64,000 nucleotides of DNA from Gavia stellata. Its lineage: Eukaryota > Chordata > Aves > Gaviiformes > Gaviidae. Location of the stretch: contig NC_082602.1 of assembly GCF_030936135.1 (NCBI RefSeq), positions 4,898,001-4,962,000 of the forward strand. Direction: 5' to 3'. A model generated the notes under the pieces. It saw only the letters and a program-made list of their open reading frames with translations, searched no databases and was not told the DNA's origin. Positions 12,901-26,100 of this stretch are shown one piece after another; the stretch's first letter is position 1; each line of letters starts with the position of its first letter. The position numbers were made by a program, and so were the translations under genes.

Positions 12901-15900
12901 ACAAATGGCCCCTGAGGCAAGTCAGTGTAGGAGTTTTGCAAAAAGCTTAAAAATAGCACAAGGGAGTCTTTGTTGACACACAGCAGAATCCACATCTCAA
13001 AAGGTTGTTTAATATGCATGAGAGGTTTAGCTGTTTATAAGATTGTCCTCTTGGATATGGAACTAAACTACTTGCCTCTACCCAATATTGTACAGTCAGA
13101 GCAAACCATGCAAGTATTACGGGTTTGTTTCCTTTTCCCACTGAAAGCAATGGATTGACATTTTACAGCATTTCCAAAGTAAGATTAAGACTAGTCTTAA
13201 TCAAAAGCCAAATTCTACCTGGCTTCAACTTTGGATTATCAATTCAAAGAGCTTTCAAAAAGCACCACTATTTTTGAGCAAAATTATTTTCCTGAATAAA
13301 TCCATTTTGAAATTAGCAAGCAATCCTCTAGTTGGTCTCTTCCTATGCTAGCAGTACAAATCATATCACTAGCCAAAAGTATCATAGCAGCCAGTATAAA
13401 GCTCAGAAACTCAAATTCCACGATATGCTTTTTCAAAGATTACTAAAACTACAAGTGGCACATCAAAGTAAGACCTGCCACAATATTAATAAACACAGTA
13501 CCTCTTTCATGTATTGATTATACAAGGCTTCTGCAGATTCCAAGTAAGTTTGTGCAGTTTTAATTTCATCCCTTTCAGACCACAGGATACCTAGATTGTT
13601 CTAAAGGTGAAAGGAAAAATAAAATAGTTATCTTCTCATTATGTTCCATTTACATTACACATTTTCTCCAAACAATTTATCAGTCTTCATCCATATATAT
13701 ATAAAAAAAATACATGAAATGTATGTTCTAATACAATGGATTTGAAAAAGCAAAAATTGTGCCCATTTTTTCATGAGTTGCTCAGAAAGGAAGGTCCTCA
13801 CACAACAGCAAATACATACAGAAGTCACCTAACAAACTGCAGTTTTCTGTGTTTACTCTGGTGTGTTCAAATAACAAGCTGTTTCCACACAGTATGTTCT
13901 GCATCTGATTCATGCAGCTTTAATATTATATATATTAATATCACATACAAATATCATAAGAGCAGCCAAGGAATTAGAAATTTGTCATCATGACTATGCT
14001 AAGAACGAATGCCTGTACATTTTTAACAATGAAGAGAGATGAAAAGAACTGTTAACGTGCAAAAGCTATGGATTACTGCCTTCAAATTTAAATTACATCA
14101 GTGTACACAGTAACTTATTACTTCATCCGTGAACCCACCTTTTAAAAAAAAAAAAGCACCTCTAATTCTATTAATAAAGATGAAGGCATAATAACAATCC
14201 ATGTCCGATGTGCTAATTTAATTCGTAGGCAGTGTTGTTACAAAATCCAACAGGGCTAAAAAAAAAAAACCCAAAAAACAACCCAACTTAAAAAGAGTCA
14301 GAATGTGTAGTTGTGTGCCAGCCCTGTGTCCCTTTCAATTCCATTTATTTTATTATTTTAAAAGAAAGCACCACATAGCATGATGTTTATGAACAGAAAT
14401 ACTTTTCCCACGGCCAAGCAGTGAAATGGACCAAATTTAAATAGACAGAACCGGTCATACACATCCTTATGCAGAAGCTGAGAAATTAGAAGTAGGGCTA
14501 CAGAAATAGGCCCAGCAAGAAAACAGAAGTCAGTGCCATGACAACATACTCTACGCAACCTAGAACGTGTCGATGGAGAAGTACAGCCACTGTTGACAAT
14601 TACTGCTTTTGTATCAGACTTTTTTATTTATTAAATACTCAAGTCTTTTACAGCCCTGGGGACAGAAAGCTGAGGGCACGCTCATTTACCATCATTGCTC
14701 TCAGCTGCGTGCCTGATGATAGCAGTCTTCTGTTGGACCACATCACTTCACATGCGTAACACAGAAACTTTATCCTGTTGTTTCCTAAAGGCCCTAAAAC
14801 CCATGTAAAGGACAGCATTTGTCCCATAGAGAAAAGTACGGCTTTCCAACACACCAGTTCAAAAGCACAGTGGAATCCTTGGCCCTCAACCACAAAAGCA
14901 ACAAAACCCCACGAACACACATTGGGAAGATGTTATCCTTATTTTGACCGGCTTCTCAGGCAATCTCCGATCCTGTAATGGGTAATAGATTTGTGGTGGT
15001 GTACCCAAGTGTCACACTGAAGGGCTATGAGCAGGTGTAACCTCACGAAATCCAGACAACTCAGATAATTTCACCAATGTAAGACAAGTCACTGTTTAAC
15101 TAGTGCCCTTCCACATGAACGCACAATTCCTTGACTGTTTTGCAATGTTTGACAAGGAAGTACTACCGAGCCTTTTCTAATTAAAGCAGCCATTTTTGAC
15201 AGAGACATCTAAATAACTGCTCTATTTAAAGTCTAGAGATAGATATCTAACTACATCAGCTGCCACGATGGAGCGGCTGAACAAAGACCCATCCCTTCTG
15301 CGAATCTTCATTTGACAAGTAGTAGTTTTGTTAACGGTGTTATTTTCTTCAATACAAAGAGGTGGATATTATTAATTCTAGCCCTACAAAACTGTATTCA
15401 CTCATCTGGAATAGAATACAATACAAGAGATAACAGGCAAGGCTGAAAAGCAAACAAGTGACAACTTTGGAGAACAATTTATCTTTTCAGGACACTGCAT
15501 AAGTAAAAGCACCCCACAGTTTTACTTTGACAACAAGTAACAGTTAAGGAATCACAAATAAGTTCTGGACATACTGATGTCTTCTGCTAATTTATTGTTG
15601 CTCAGTTGTTACAAGTTCTGTCTCAGTCTATCCTGAAGAGTACACTGCTTTGTCAACACCCGGTTTCTACTAAGAGAGCACGCTGTTAGATGCTCTGCAT
15701 GCCCAGAGGCACCAGCAGCAAGCTTGAAAGAGAACAGCATCCCTCCACAGCCCTCACCTGTGAATTATTTCTTCGAGCATGAAATAAAGGCCAGCAGCCC
15801 CGACATTTACTATTATTAAACAAGCCATACACGTCAGGGGATCAAAGCGCCATGAATCCCCGTTGCCCTCTTTCCAGCTCGTTGCAGAGACCCCGCAGCA

Positions 15901-16404
15901 TGGCCCACAGACAAAGCACGGCCCCCCCGCCACCCAAAGACACCCGTGCCTGCCAGAACCCCTCAGAGCCTCTGGCCGCCCGCTGCCAGGGCAGCGCACA
16001 CCTCACAGCCTGCGCCAGAGCCACCCCAGTGGGCCTGCACAGCCCCAGCCCACCTGGGCCTGTATGTAGAGGGAGACGCAGTCTGGGGAGAGGCGGTGGG
16101 GCTCGAGGAGCTGCGTGCAGCGCTGCAGGTGCTCCTCGCCGGCCGACAGCTCCTCGGTGTCGATGTGGTTGACGCCTAGCTCGTACTCCAGCACGGCCCG
16201 CCGCACGGCCAGCAGCCGCGCCTCACCGCCCTCCTCCGCGGCGCTCAGCTGCTGCTTGACCTCCTGGAGCAGCGCCCGGGCGCTGTACTTGGAGCGGTAG
16301 GGCTCGGTCTCCGGGTCCTTGCGCGACTCCACGGCCGAGAGCGTCCGGGCGGTGCGGAACTTCTCGCACACCGCGGCCCAACCGCCGCCCGCCACCGCCG
16401 CCAT
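3971..16404 (-). CDS. KIFBP: KIF-binding protein (KIFBP/KBP/KIAA1279), 7 exons
   Basis: Coding exons in transcript order: 16054-16404, 13502-13600, 9630-9709, 9338-9521, 8089-8173, 5586-5698, 3971-4849. Phases join without conflict to give 596 aa (human about 621). Exon 1 starts MAAVAGGGWAAVCEKF and carries GVNHIDTEELSAGEEHL, nearly as in human. Exon 2 has NNLGILWSER. Exon 4 has YYLAQVYQHLEM and CHTTLKRQLE. Exon 7 holds DNIGELD, DGYVTDHIEIVQDHSALFKV and KMHKRRIDMLEP. The family fold is a TPR-like helical solenoid; no signal peptide or membrane segment is seen. KIFBP is known to bind the motor domains of a subset of kinesins (KIF1A, KIF1B, KIF15, KIF18A) and block microtubule attachment. Human loss causes Goldberg-Shprintzen syndrome. 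Compared with human, exon 1 lacks most of an acidic, Pro/Gly-rich insert after residue 50, which explains the shorter length. The start is the first in-frame ATG, inside the CpG island. Confidence 0.95.
5160..5220. repeat. Degenerate (AATG)n tetranucleotide repeat
   Basis: About 60 bases in the last intron of KIFBP (between exons 7 and 6) contain repeated GAATGAAT units, broken by point changes and short spacers. It is a decayed microsatellite with no visible effect on the gene. Confidence 0.8.
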
Positions 16405-16620
16405 TTTCCCTCACCAGCCGCCCAGCGTCACGCGCGCCGCCGCCTGACGCACCACCGGCCAATCACCGCCGCGCGGCGGCGGCGGCCCCGCCCTCTCCTC
16501 CCGCCCCGCCGTCATGGCGGCCGCAGCGGCGCCCCCTTCCCGCCGCCACAGCGGGGACCGGCCCCCGGCCCGCTGCGAGCTCCTCGGGGGGTCCCCACGC
16601 TCCCCTCTCCTGCTCTTTCA
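16405..16620 (-). promoter_or_regulatory. KIFBP: CpG-rich promoter of KIFBP
   Basis: The sequence just upstream of the KIFBP ATG is very GC- and CpG-rich. It has a CCAAT pentamer at 16459-16463 (plus strand), a GC box at 16486-16493, and TGACG half-sites (CRE-like) near 16427 and 16444. No TATA box is seen. These are features of a housekeeping CpG-island promoter. The island continues on the far side to about 16780, so divergent transcription is possible. The transcription start itself cannot be placed from sequence. Confidence 0.7.
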
Positions 16621-17123
16621 AATCTGGGCGGTTTTCCCCACAGCCTCGGCGACGGGGTTGAGGGCAAACGGTGCCCAGCGTGCAGAATCAGCAGACGACG
16701 ATGGGCAAGCGGGAGCACCCCCGTGGCCACCAGAACCCCCAGGCCCATGGGACGCTCTCGAGGAAGGGTGCTGAGGGGCTTGAGCTCAAATTTTTCCAGT
16801 TTTTTTACACGAGGGCCGCTGAAGAGGTCGGGCACAGTAACTACATGTTCGGAAGAGCATTGATCTCCCACAGCGCTGAGTATCCGGTGAAACGCTCACC
16901 CCTCGAGCGGCATATGGCATTTAACAGCAGGGAAATGGCGGCAGCAGCTGGTTTGCTGGGCAAAAAGAAAAATCTTCCAAAAAACCCAGTCATTTCATCA
17001 AACATGATTTTTAGCCATCCTCAAAGATAGGCTGCTTTATCAAGGAATAAAGACAAAGAAGGATGTCTAACAGGCTTTTACTTTTTGCTAAAAATCAGCT
17101 CAGTCCCATATCTGTACCAGCGG
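16621..17123. other. Short gap between DDX21 and KIFBP
   Basis: This holds the remaining CpG-rich shoulder of the KIFBP promoter and the DDX21 3' UTR. The DDX21 stop codon is only 720 bases from the KIFBP start codon. The best minus-strand poly(A) hexamer for DDX21 is the variant GATAAA at 17036-17041. No exact AATAAA was seen on the minus strand in this gap. Confidence 0.5.
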
Positions 17124-20100
17124 TTAATCATGCGACCTGTTAAAATCGTGTCCGCGGTTTCCATTCTTAAACCAGTTGTTTCTCTTGAAGCCGCCGTCAC
17201 CTTGCTTCCCATTTCCGAACCTGGAGAACCCTCTTCCCGCCTCCTGGGGGTACTCTTCCAGCTCAGGCAACTCCTTTGCCACCGACAGCTGCCAGCGCCT
17301 GGTGTCCCTCCACTGTTCCTGAAACAAAACCAATGTAACGAGACTTTATGTGCCTGCAGGTGTGTCCAAGGTACCCGACATCATTACAAGCAACACTGAA
17401 TGGAAAGGCATTTCCAGACCGATCCCACCCTCGCCAAAATAGGTCAGCAGATCCCTCTTGGGAGACAACTTCCAGTCCTGTGACAAAGGATAAACAATCC
17501 CAAAGGGACAAGAGGAGTGAAATCAACAGAGAACTGGTTAACTCTCAAATACAGTGGAGACGTCAAAACCCAGGCTAGCCAAAGAACATAGGATTTTGTT
17601 TAATAAAATCAGGTAATATGAGACCTGAAACGAGAAAGAGGCATGACAGGGTATTTTCTAATGACTGTGCTGTGCTCTTTCTAATGACTGTGTTGCCTAT
17701 GCAATGCCCTTATTAAAACACAAACCTTATCCTCCCAAACCACCCTATATTCAATCCTATATATGGCAATCACCAAACTCAAGATTCCCAGGTTCCAAAG
17801 CCAATTCTGGCTACAGAAACATACCTGTATGTTACTCAGTTCGTCAACAGGGATATCAAAGCACACCCCCTATAACAGGAAAAAAAAAATAATAAAGGCA
17901 TTTGTTTTCCAAAGACATACCCGAGAACAGAGACAGGTAACTCCAGACAGGCAGCACCTGCAACTGCTCATACACAGTAACAGTAGAAACCAGAAACGGT
18001 AGAAAGCATGGTCTTTTGGGGGAAGCTTTTTATAAGCTGAAAAAAAAAAGCAGTTAAAACACAAAAGCTCAGAACAAAACACAGATTTCAAATGCTCTGT
18101 GCTGACAGCAACATTGCCTGCAATCAGCCTGTCTGTTTGAAAGTAAGACAGGCGCCATCTGGCCCCACAAGCTCTCCGAGAACACACTTGCACAGGAGAC
18201 AAGTGTCAACAGCCAGGCTGACAGTCAGGTGATACTGTACCAATCAGGCAGTCAGTCACTGCCCTGCTCTACAGCTGTCTTTTCAATGCAGTGGTATATA
18301 CTGTTAGCACGAGTTTACAATGAAAATAATAAAGGTCTCAACAACCACTCCCACAATATACACATTTCTGATGCCTTTTTTTTTTTTTTGAGAGAGAGAG
18401 AGAATTCCTGCATCACCATTTAGGAGCAATGTCTCCATTCAAATAAGTGTCTTTTAAAATACTCAACTAGCTGTAAGGTTTTGGGTTGGTTGTTTTGTTG
18501 GGTTTTTTTGTAGTGTATACATAGACAGCAGTTACAGGGGGCCTCGTGATATGTTACCATGTTCTGAGAAATGAGATTGAGTAGGGGTAGAGTGAGGTAT
18601 CAGCATTTGTATACTGGGACTTCAGAACTCCTGCCCCAATCACTGCAAAAACTGGCCATATGTGTACACACACGCACATCCTCCTTCCCCAAGGTTGGGC
18701 CATCTTACCGTTTTCCCCTTGAGGAAACGCATTGCAGATACTTTGGCATCTACTTCCTCACCGAGCTGTTCTTTTAGTCCTCGCCAGGCATAGCTCATGG
18801 TACGCATTTCTATTGAACACTTTAACACCATGGTCACAAAGCCCTTCAGGAAACAAACAGAGAAAACGTTTACAAGGCTGAACTTGGTTGGACAGCCTGT
18901 AACTCACTAACTAATGAACTACGCAATAACGTGTTATTGTAATGTAGTATTTAATCCTAAGAAATCAGCTTCCCAGAAGTGAAGCAACTAAAAGCCTTCT
19001 AAGAAGCTGAAGGCATCCATCTAACCTAGGACTGCCCACTGATATAAAGGCCAATAGCTTTTCTGTATTTTAGCCAGAAGCAGAGACACATTTATTCAAT
19101 ACACACAGAAAGTTACTGCTAGAAAAGGGGTTAAAAAAACCCCCCAAACTGATACAAGAAGCACAGTCCAGTCAAACGCTATTTCCAAAATTGTTTTACC
19201 ACGCAACAAACTGGGCCAAGTTCTCCCTAAATGCATCAGAAAAAGGAAGGGCTGTACTTTTCTTCTGTAAAGATCTCTTCGAAATCAGGTAATCACATGC
19301 TAGACTTACTTGAAATATTACAGAAGTGTAAAAGCTTCCTCGGAAGGGAAAACTGCAATAGCATGAACCAATCTATTAGCTTGCAAAATGTCATTCGTTA
19401 AATTCTCTTAGAGCATCAAAATCTTCTGGCTCTTACATCTCTGGAGAAATTATTTTAACTCTCATTACAAGAAAATTTACTAACTGATTTCAAGTTTCTC
19501 TGGTTTCTTGTAGAGTGCCAGTAAAAGCTGATTTCAGCTAAGGAACGAGCAACAAACCAGAAGCTGGAGATAACAGCTATTCAGAAACCCTACTGAAAGA
19601 GCCTGAGAAGATGATGCCACACTTGGACTGGATGCAAGCAATTCATTATCCATTCTTGTTAACACAGGTATAATGTTATTTACCGCAGTCGAGTTGAGTA
19701 AGGAGCGCTGCTGTATGTAAGATGCCCCAGAAATATGGGCTAATGCTGCAGCCAGGGCAGCAACCGCCCCTTTTTCATCTATGAGCTCTTGGGCAGATTT
19801 TCTGAAGTAGTCTACTGCAGAAGGAGGAATGGCCTCCAACAACCTACATGGTGACAACAAAAGTTTAAAAGATCAGCAAAGGCCAGTGTAAAGCGCAGTC
19901 ATGTTTAAGACACAGACTTCAGATAGCTTTCAAGATCAACAAATTACCTCTAAAAGCCTTGGCTATCATGCTCATGCTTCACTGCCACTCATTTAACTCA
20001 ACACTTTCAGGATGCTGAATACCCACCTTCTCTGTTCATTAAGCCAAGCCTCTTGAAAGATGTGTTCAAAACTGAGGATGTACAACGTGGCGTGTTCAAG

Positions 20101-23100
20101 AGCATTGATAAAAACATCAAGGGAAGGCTCTAAAGTATCAGCATTCTTAAGGCCATACCCAGGAATCCATAAGAAAGTGCTGCCAGCAAACCCAAGAATT
20201 CCTTGCTTTTACTTCACAAGGAAGAGAAGCAAACTAGTACAATGCCACTGCTGGGCTGGGGCAAGGCACTTCTTGCTCTCAACGCAAGCTCATTAAATTG
20301 CTTATTTCTGGGAAAGGCAGTGAAAACAAGCTGCGAAACTGAGAACAGCTACTTCTCTAATGCTATTTTTGGTACACCAGCACCTCCCACCGTTCTTCAG
20401 TATGTGGTGAACCCAACACCGTGACCACGATCTCCTTTACACTGGTCAAATCCTTGCTAATTATAATAATCTCTGTCAATGCAATTTCCACCAATGGGGC
20501 AGCAAATGTAAACAGAGGTGCATGGAATAAAACACACAACTCTTGAGAATAAAACGATACAAAGAAACATGGGATGGGGCTACAACACCCTCACTACTGC
20601 AGAGTAACTCCTCATTATATTAAGTATTGCTCTTTACACACTGCTACTGTATCATCTGAGCAGGCAAAATCAGTTTCCCCTCATGACAGTAATTCCCTGT
20701 TCTGCTATTGATTTCTGATGATACAAACAAAGGTTAACTTCTGCAAGAACTTAGAGAACACTATGTTCTATGAAAAGGTCTATGTTCAAGCACACAGAGG
20801 TTTATTGATATCACCTTACGAAAACAAGTCAGTGTCTACATGCAAAGTAGCTGAGTTTTACGACATAGGCAAAGACATGCTCACATAAAGGTCTGATTTC
20901 CTTAAAGCTTTGCATTAACAGCATTGTTCTTGGTAACATCTCTAGACATCTTTCAAGAACAGGCAAATAAACTTACTTTTTGGCATCATTACTTGAAGCT
21001 TTTATTACATCTGTAGCAGAGGGAACCCCTATACGCTTAAATGTAATCCCCTGAAATCAAGAAAACAAATTACAGTTAAAGTTATTTTCAGCACTCTACA
21101 ACTCAACACTACCTAAGTCACATTACTGAGACCCCTAGTTACTGTTTAGAACATCAACACAGTCTTAATTAAACTTAAATTAAGTTTTTTTCAAAGCTAG
21201 ACTAAAGCTTTTAAATTCCCGCCTTTGTTAATCTGGAGCTACTTTACATCAGTTTACATGTAGATTGTAATGTGAGGCATGGTCTCCCTCATGCATTCCT
21301 GTCACAGTCTGCCTGCTGACATCAACAGAGTACTGCCAACATGGGAAAACTCATGAGACATTAGAACAGGCTGATACAAAAGCATTTACAAACACTTACC
21401 AAATATCAGCATTTTGGACCTACTAGTCTACGGGACACAAGTCCCATACTGGACTCATAAACAGCCCATGGTTACAAAGTCTAAGAGTGGCAGAGTCTTT
21501 TCAGGAGCTGAATAATTCAATTAAGCAGGGATCTGAAGTACAACTCACCGCTTTGTGCTCAACTTGTTTCAGAAGATCTTCTTCTCTTCTCTGAAATAAA
21601 CAAATGCAGATCCCGGTCCGGCCAGCTCGGCCCGTACGCCCAGAACGATGGATGTAGGAATCAACATCCTTCAGAAATTCAAATTAACATTAGAAAACCT
21701 TATGTCGTTTAAACTGTTGACGTTTATACATTGTAAGAGAGAAAATGCAAGCTAAATTCTTATTCAGAAGACTACGGAGTAATACATTATGTCTCTATAC
21801 CCAAACCTGTAACTAGACACAAACCACTCTGGTTTGCGTATGCCACCCTGCCCAAGGTATGCTGCCTCAGGTTTAACACTACTGACATAAGGGTTTTTTT
21901 AAATAAGAAGCTCCACTGGAGTTTCAAAAGAAGAAAAAAGGTAGCAGGAGTATTTTAGGATTGTTATGAAACTCAACAACATTTAGAAGGGATTCACAAA
22001 TGCTGAAACTATGTCAAAACCTATCGTACGACTTTCCAGAGTAACCGGAAACCATCACTTTTACTTTAATCAAAGTTCAAAATATAAAAGCTTAACTAGG
22101 AAATTCTAGGCCTGCATTTACAAAAAATCCACTTCATTTGTGAATCAGAACATAATTCCGGTGAAACAAAGGAATAACCCACTGTTCTACCACAAAAAAA
22201 TAAATTCCAATTTTAGTTTCCCCTAATGACTTACTTTCGGTGGTGAACACTGTATAACGAGGTCAACCTCAGGAATATCCAAACCACGGGCAGCTACATT
22301 CGTTGCAATCAGAACTTCAAACACGCCATTTCTAAAGCCTTTTAAGGTAACTTCTCTCTGTTTCTGTGGAATGTCACCATGCAATGACTGGGCATCCTGT
22401 CAGTGAAACAAACCATTAACATGTCATTTAACAGGGTAGTTTAGGCTGCAGCATCTAAAAAGACATTACAAAACCCAAAACATTTTGCAGAGCGACAGAA
22501 AATAATTACACAGCTGATACCAAAGGAATGTAAAGCATCCTACTCTGTGGTTTGATCTGTCTCTGGGACAATAATACTGATAAGCAGTAGTTTTACCATA
22601 ATTTTATTACTTGCAGCATACCAAGAGCAGACTGTACAATTTGCAGTCTGCAGTGCCAACAAGGACCCACTTCAGCTTTCATTTCCACTGCAACAAATGG
22701 AAGCAACTTTACGTGAGCAGCGCCTGTCAAGAGCTAGCAGGACACTTTGCTCCCTTCCCTGGGAAGCCATCCCAAAACACACAGAAGCCAAAGTGAGGTT
22801 TTCAGGGCATTCCCAAACCCTACAGGTGATCTGAACGACCTCCACTTTTAATGGGACAAGTGACAGACCAAGTGTTTGGCAAGGAGAAAGAGGAGAGTCA
22901 CAAGCTCAGAATTCAAATGAGTAACATGCTAAAGCAGAACTTACTAGCGTAAGAGAAAAACACGTCACATACTGCCACAAGAACAAAGTCATTGGATTTA
23001 CTGTGAAAGCAGTAGGGCCAACAGACAAAAATTGTTGCTGCAAGATTTTAATGTGGATGGTATATGATATTTATCAAATACTGGCCAAACCATGTATTCC

Positions 23101-26100
23101 CACCACTGCTCTTTCAACATAAATTAGTGTCACTATCAAACAGGATTTTCTCTGAAAAAAATCCAGCACCTTTCTCCACTCTCAAAAAAAGGGTGCTAAT
23201 TCAAGCAAGCATAGCAAACCTGCTCAATAGATCACTTGAGGTCTGAACAAACTATTAAATTACCTTCCAAGGACAACAGGACATTCTGACATACCATATT
23301 AGTTGGATTTTCCTGAATACTGACTGTTCAAAGAATAAAAGCCATTAAGAGACCAGAATCCAAAGAGCACACTAACATGAGATGGAATATGAGCACTTTA
23401 CTAGCTCCTGTTTATTACCATTATTACTATCTCCTGGTTATTCAGCATAAGCTGCGTATTTTCCATTGATCCGGTCCTGCACGATTTTAAAGCCAAAGGA
23501 ATAAATTCATAATCACAGCCAAGAGGGTATTTTAACTGGAAAGCTCTACTTTTAGAAACAGCTTTCATTAGTCTTAAAACCACCCACATAAACAGCTTCA
23601 TCCACACAGTGGCAACCTCGTATTTATTTCAGGGCATTCAACCCCCAAATATCTGTAACTGCTGCTCTCCGTTCGGACCCCAGTACCTGTTTGAGCGAAG
23701 CATTCATAGCCAGTTCATTTGCTTCCTTTTTGGTCTCACAAAAGACAATAGTCCGCCCATGGCTGCCACTGTAGACCTGAATGATATCCCCAAGAACTCC
23801 TGCTCTCTGAGACGAGCGACATTGTATAGCCAAATGCTGTTTGGGAAACAAACATGATGAGCATCAATCTTAAATCTAAGCCACGCACAGGACAGACAAA
23901 ATGAATGCAGAAAAATTTTTTTTTAAGCTTGCAAACTACTGCCCCCATATGAAAGCTTTGCTTAAAAAAAGGTGCGTCAATCATGTGAAAAGTCATTCCA
24001 CATCCCCATTTGTAAAGCCAATGCAGAACCCATCTCATCCAGGCCACAGGCTCTCAGGACCTGCACTGCTCTGCAGCAGAACCACTCACTTCCACAGTCG
24101 TGGCAGTCCTTTGAGTTTTCTTTCCAATCAGGTCAATCTGTTCATACTCATCTTTCATGTATTTTTTTGCTACGTCATATACCCATCGTGGACAAGTTGC
24201 AGAAAACAGCAGTGTCTGGGGGTTGTTCTCAGAATCTGGAAGGAAAGGCCACTGATTTCAGTCATCGCAACAGACTCGGAAACTTGAGAACTGATAAAAA
24301 AGCAACAGAGTTGCTCTCAAATTGAGAGGTTTATACATGCAATAAGTCAGCTACAAGAAGAAAACTTAGAAGCAATGAACACAATTTTAATACCTTTTGG
24401 ATACCAAAGGCAAAATTACAGTAATTTTAACTGGACCAAACTGAATCTTTCATCCTGCCTGAGAAAAAATGCAAGACATTTCTGGATCATCTTCTAAAAA
24501 TGGTTTAGACCGTGCCTGAAAGAACTCTTGTCTCAATCCCTCCTTGCCTGGCATTCCAATACTAACTAGCTGTGAACAGTATGGCTATATGCATAGGAAA
24601 AAGGCAGGCTAAAAAGGACACTCTGCAGACCGGCGGGAAGAATTATATAACAAGATAAACTGTTCTTACCTGGGATAATCTAACAAACAGTATCTTGAAA
24701 AAGTTTAACCTACCTTCATAGCTCCACAGGATCAAACAGAAAGAAACACACATTGCAAAAGAAACCTCCAGAGCTTTATCACAGAAGGCTTCAGTTACTC
24801 CCTACAATTTATTTTCCAGTTATGAAGAAAACTTTTAAGATTGAATAATTATAACAGCTCTTCCAAAACCTATACAGATTTCCTTTTTAGAAGATTGTCT
24901 AAACTTTTGGGCTGTCAGGACAAAGACCAACTCTGCAGAAAAGGGGAGAATGGAACAGTCAAGTAAAAATGACACTGGCTGTACTGGGTCAAACCTAAGA
25001 TTCATGAAGCTCATATATTGTCTCCAACAGTAGTCAAGTGCAGTTAACAAAGATGTGAAGAAACACTGCCAGCAACCAGCTTTTTGTAACTTCCAGAGCC
25101 ATTAGTCATACCCTTGCTTTTAGTAATCCTTGATATTTCTACTTCCAGTAACTTAAGTCACTTCTCAAAACTTCTGGCATTAGTACAACATAGCAAGGAA
25201 TTTCACGCTATAAAAATAACCTCCTTCTGCTGTGTACCTGCTACCTGGTGGCTTCACTGAATGCCCATTACGTCAGAAAAGAGCAAATATTCCCTAGTTG
25301 TCAACTTTTTGTGATGACAAGTGTACAGACACATCATAACCCTAACCCTATGCTCAGTCACCTCTCTCAAGATGAAGAACACTAAGGCTTAGAGAGTTGG
25401 GTTTGGTTTGTTGCTTTTTTGCCTTTTTTCCCCCCCCCCTCCCAGAGATGCCACTCCAGCCCTTCAGCCATCTGTCACCTTGCTTTGAACCTTTTCCAAC
25501 TCTACCTCACCCTTTTCTCTGAGGTCCAATACTAGCATCGCACAAAGGATTCAAGCTGAGGGTTCACTAGCAGTTTTCAAAGAAGCGTAATTGTGTTTTC
25601 GGCATTGTACTCTATTCCCCTCCCAGTGTCAGAACTTAACCTTTTTTATAAGCAAATCCTAAGATCTCTTCCACTTGTTCAGCAAAGCCCATGTCTAACA
25701 TGTGATCAACTTCATCCAAAACAACGTGCTTCACGCTGGAAAGTTCCAGCTTGCTATTCTGAATGTGGTCTTTGATCCGTCCAGGAGTTCCCACTAGAAT
25801 ATCAATGCCACTTTTAAGGAGATCAACTGGAAGAAAAGACAGAAAAAGAAGGACAGTGTCAGAATGCTAAGAGACAACAAGGTAAAAAGCTACCAGTACA
25901 CAGCAACACTTCCAATTTTAGAATCAAAAAACTACTGCCCTTCACTTTAATCTCTGAATAAAGCACAACGTCCAGTTCGAGTAACCAACAAGTAAGCTTA
26001 ACGGCGGTCCAAGTTGCTCTGTCAGGAATACCAGCTAAACCACAAGCAAAGTCACAGTAAGATATGCCAATTTCCAAGCAGCAATGAGCTGGCATTAGAA

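Noticed and set aside
16514-16774. Plus-strand open frame starting ATGGCGGCCGCAGCG next to the KIFBP promoter
   Set aside because: Lies in a CpG island where stop codons are rare. The peptide is Ala/Pro-rich with no known similarity. A divergent transcript is possible but coding is not supported.
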